From Thermoplasmatota archaeon (GTDB lineage: Archaea; Thermoplasmatota; Thermoplasmata; Methanomassiliicoccales; Methanomassiliicoccaceae), in assembly GCA_022709105.1 (NCBI GenBank), contig JAKIXL010000038.1:3162-10580 (forward strand): 7,419 bases of DNA. The letters run 5' to 3'. The notes under the pieces were generated by a model, which was given only the letters and a program-made list of their open reading frames with translations, made no database searches and had not been told where the DNA came from. Made by a program: the position numbers and the translations under genes. This document shows, piece after piece, positions 5,768-7,419 of the stretch. Every line of letters starts with the position of its first letter. The stretch's first letter is position 1.

Positions 5768-5795
5768 TGCCTTGTCAGGCACCTTGCCGCCAAGG
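5768..5795 (-). promoter_or_regulatory. Two adjacent stem-loops in the transporter leader
   Basis: Read on the minus strand, CCTTG-GCGG-CAAGG (5795-5782) is followed with no gap by TGCCT-GACA-AGGCA (5781-5768). Each is a perfect 5-bp stem with a 4-nt loop. They lie about 110 nt before the transporter start and just after its predicted transcription start near 5800, so they would form the 5' end of the mRNA. Possible roles are 5'-end protection, a binding site or part of a regulatory RNA. No known riboswitch was recognised. Confidence 0.4.
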
Positions 5796-5821
5796 AAATC
5801 CCGCTTCCTGAATGTGTTTGG

Positions 5822-5830
5822 TATATTAAA
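5822..5830 (-). promoter_or_regulatory. TATA-like box for the transporter gene
   Basis: The minus strand reads TTTAATATA at 5830-5822 inside a very AT-rich block (5818-5845). It is the best archaeal TATA-like element upstream of the transporter. Transcription would start near 5800, giving a leader of about 140 nt. Confidence 0.4.
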
Positions 5831-5913
5831 TTTATTATTATAGGTTAAGTCCGTTAATACTTCTATTCGTCCTATTTGGAATAAGGCCTACAAATATAAT
5901 TTATAGTGTTAAT

Positions 5914-6069
5914 ATGAAAGGAATCTCGCAGCTCGTTAAAGCCCTCTCTCGTGACTGTCCCTATGATCACTGCCGCCATCCAAATGCCGATCTATTGGCG
6001 GTACAAATGAGGGCGGATCAGGGTCGCATCAAGGCGCTGGAACCCTTCCGATCTCATCCAGTGCTCTGA
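5914..6069 (+). CDS. Small ORF with clustered Cys/His (51 aa), unknown function
   Basis: A 51-residue frame from ATG 5914 to TGA 6067-6069. Composition changes from AT-rich spacer to gene-like exactly at the ATG, and an AT-rich TATA-like run (AAATATAATTTATAG) lies 8-22 nt upstream. No ribosome site is visible, so a leaderless or nearly leaderless mRNA would be needed, although the box is rather close for that. The protein has the cluster CPYDHCRHP (Cys19, His23, Cys24, His26), a possible metal site, followed by an amphipathic stretch. It overlaps the 3' end of the proline dehydrogenase-like gene on the other strand by 41 nt, so its C-terminus may be shaped by that gene. It could be a real small gene or the surviving 5' part of a lost one. 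I recognise no family. Confidence 0.4.
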   Translation: MKGISQLVKALSRDCPYDHCRHPNADLLAVQMRADQGRIKALEPFRSHPVL

Positions 6070-6853
6070 GGTACGCTTTCCTTCGGGACTCATAACCCTC
6101 CCTGTTCGAACCGAACGGAACATATTCAGAGACCTTCCATCCACTGGACACCAGGCGGCATTTTGTATCGTCGGCGAGCCCCTTGAGGAAGCTTAGCTCC
6201 ATCATATCGCGATCATGGAACCTGCGCTGGACCCATTCCAGGAGCTCGGGGTCATGGGTCGCTACGCAAAAGGGCACATCCCTGGAAATTATCTGCTCCA
6301 CAAGGTCCTTGTAAGCCTCGGATATCAAGGTGAAGTCGCGGATATCCCCTGTGTAGGTGCCCTTGACAAGCCTGATCCTGGCTCCGGCATCGAGCATTCT
6401 CTCGATATCACGAGGGGTGCGGTTCAGGTATGCTTGAAGCGCCACCGTGATCCCCAGGCCTGAAAGGGCGAGATTCTCCGCCATCTCCAGGGTGAGGTCC
6501 ACCATCCGCTGGCCTTCCATGTCCAATTCGAACCCCACATGGAGCTCATTGCTTCTCTCGCAAATAGCTCGAACGAACCTAACGGTATGCTGCCTCCCGA
6601 CGGTGCCTCCCAGGGTGGATGGTTTGACCGCGATCGATGCTCTCAGCTGTCGCCCTTCGATCTCAGCCAACAGCTGCATGTAATCATTGACGGAACGGCG
6701 AGCTTTCTCCTCGTCCTGGCCATAGCGTCCCAGAACGTCCATGATGCAACGGATCCCCTGCTCGTTCCTTCTAAGGCACCATTTGAGCGCGGCATCTTGG
6801 TCTGGAAGGGTCCATCTGTCAGGCATCGGACCTATATTGAGCGCTCGTATCAA
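6029..6853 (-). CDS. Proline dehydrogenase-like protein (FAD-dependent, PRODH domain)
   Basis: A TIM-barrel flavoenzyme domain that in the family oxidises proline to pyrroline-5-carboxylate. At 274 aa it matches short single-domain forms. Signatures in barrel order are SIAVKPSTLG (73-82, catalytic Lys), GFELDMEG (107-114), ITVALQAYLNRTPRDI (135-150), RLVKGTY (161-167), VATHD (197-201), and YVPFG (244-248) followed by ESRRKAYLRAL, whose Arg pair would hold the substrate carboxylate. The start is TTG 6853, 5 nt after the recombinase stop, with GGGAGG inside the recombinase end 12 nt upstream. ATG 6826 is an alternative but has no ribosome site. The second-step enzyme (pyrroline-5-carboxylate dehydrogenase) is not in the window. 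Fold and family are well supported; proline as the true substrate is inferred. Confidence 0.8.
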   Translation of the reverse strand: MIRALNIGPMPDRWTLPDQDAALKWCLRRNEQGIRCIMDVLGRYGQDEEKARRSVNDYMQLLAEIEGRQLRASIAVKPSTLGGTVGRQHTVRFVRAICERSNELHVGFELDMEGQRMVDLTLEMAENLALSGLGITVALQAYLNRTPRDIERMLDAGARIRLVKGTYTGDIRDFTLISEAYKDLVEQIISRDVPFCVATHDPELLEWVQRRFHDRDMMELSFLKGLADDTKCRLVSSGWKVSEYVPFGSNREGYESRRKAYLRALDEIGRVPAP

Positions 6854-6858
6854 AAAGG

Positions 6859-7419
6859 TTAGGAGCCTCCCTCGTTCAGGGTCCTCGCCTTTCGCTTCCT
6901 GGGGTCCCTCGTTCTGGAGGCGGCGAGATGTTGAACGCTGTTGAAATCATCCAATCCGATTATGGATGCGTGGCCGCTCCGCACCAGATATCCGTCCCAT
7001 CTCCGATAGCCGGCATAGGCTGGATTATGCAGGATCTGACGTATGGAGTATATCGTCCACAATGACCCTCTCCGAGTGAGAACCCCCCGTCCGTTGAGCG
7101 CCTGAGCGATATCGTTCATCGAACGGCCAGAGAGATAGGATGAAAATATCTCCCGTACCACCTCCGCCTCGCCATCCCTTAGGACAAGGTCATTGCTCTC
7201 AATGTCGTAACCGAACGGAGGGTTGAACCCCAAAAGCCCCCCCGACTCGGCCTTCTGAGCCATGCCCATGTAGGTCCTCTCCCCGATCTGCTCCGACTCC
7301 AGCTGGGCTATACGCTGGATCATGTCAACGACGAACCTGCCTATGGAGGTGGAGGTGTCCAGTTCCTCCCACATGGAGGTGAACTTCTTGTCCCATCTCT
7401 CCAGGTCCTCCATCATGAT
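6859..7419 (-). CDS. Serine recombinase, C-terminal part (5' end outside window)
   Basis: The C-terminal 186 codons of a site-specific serine recombinase; the frame is open to the right edge, so the catalytic Ser and the first half of the resolvase domain are not visible. Counting from the Met codon at 7416, the end of the catalytic domain and the long E helix are seen (ELDTSTSIGRFVVDMIQRIAQLESEQIGER, about 19-48), then a Recombinase domain with LLGFNPPFGYD (61-71), EVVREIFSSYLSG, IAQALNGRGVLTRRG and IRQILHNPAYAGYRRW (125-140). The protein ends about 20 residues after this domain in a basic tail. The zinc ribbon and coiled coil usual in large serine recombinases are absent. It is either a short archaeal type or a truncated gene. 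It marks a present or past mobile element, and probably shares a transcript with the downstream gene. Confidence 0.88.
   Translation of the reverse strand: MMMEDLERWDKKFTSMWEELDTSTSIGRFVVDMIQRIAQLESEQIGERTYMGMAQKAESGGLLGFNPPFGYDIESNDLVLRDGEAEVVREIFSSYLSGRSMNDIAQALNGRGVLTRRGSLWTIYSIRQILHNPAYAGYRRWDGYLVRSGHASIIGLDDFNSVQHLAASRTRDPRKRKARTLNEGGS

Noticed and set aside
6095..6120. GTTCGAACCGAAC as a tRNA T-loop.
   Set aside because: It lies inside the conserved C-terminal coding region of the proline dehydrogenase-like gene and no tRNA fold surrounds it.

Overview
The window looks like chromosomal DNA of an archaeon, most likely a euryarchaeote of the Thermoplasmatota/Methanomassiliicoccales kind. 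This is an inference. The support is: GC-rich genes separated by very AT-rich spacers with TATA-like boxes, GGAG-type ribosome binding sites with frequent TTG or GTG starts, heavy use of the AGG arginine codon, and gene families common in that group. No rRNA or marker gene is present to fix the taxonomy. No tRNA, rRNA, CRISPR array or intact insertion sequence was seen.

Layout from left to right. Positions 106-1568 (+) hold a two-component pair: a membrane histidine kinase followed 5 nt later by a receiver-only response regulator of the Rcp1/CheY-like type. Facing it, 1610-3148 (-), is a protein of 512 residues with two ACT domains fused to a metallo-beta-lactamase-fold hydrolase whose zinc motif is THADADH rather than THxHxDH. 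An AT-rich spacer rich in inverted repeats (3149-3429) separates it from a divergent crcB/fluC fluoride channel gene (3430-3816, +). Upstream of crcB, an 8-bp inverted repeat pairs exactly with its Shine-Dalgarno region.

Positions 3817-5116 are mostly gene-poor. They contain a probable decayed coding stretch ending in a strong terminator-like hairpin (4126-4177). They also contain a 49-residue ribbon-helix-helix-like gene (4384-4533, -) with a palindrome over its likely promoter, a cluster of small palindromes (4659-4755), and a compact unit at 4781-4933. That unit has a TATA-like box, a short GC-richer body, a 37-nt inverted repeat and a T tract, and could be a small RNA or tiny gene.

Positions 5117-5659 (-) encode a six-helix membrane protein of the acetate uptake (GPR1/FUN34/YaaH/SatP) family. 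Its predicted leader of about 140 nt begins with two back-to-back stem-loops. A 51-residue ORF with two cysteines and two histidines (5914-6069, +) runs divergently from it and overlaps the 3' end of a proline dehydrogenase-like gene (6029-6853, -). That gene starts 5 nt after a serine recombinase gene that ends abnormally early and runs off the right edge (6859-7419, -).

Functional links: the kinase and regulator clearly work together. The recombinase and proline dehydrogenase are probably co-transcribed but have no obvious functional link. The fluoride channel, acetate transporter and ACT/MBL protein appear to be separate units. No multi-gene defence or biosynthetic system is evident. The most unusual items are the ACT-ACT-MBL fusion, the crcB leader, the undescribed small genes and the palindrome-rich spacer.
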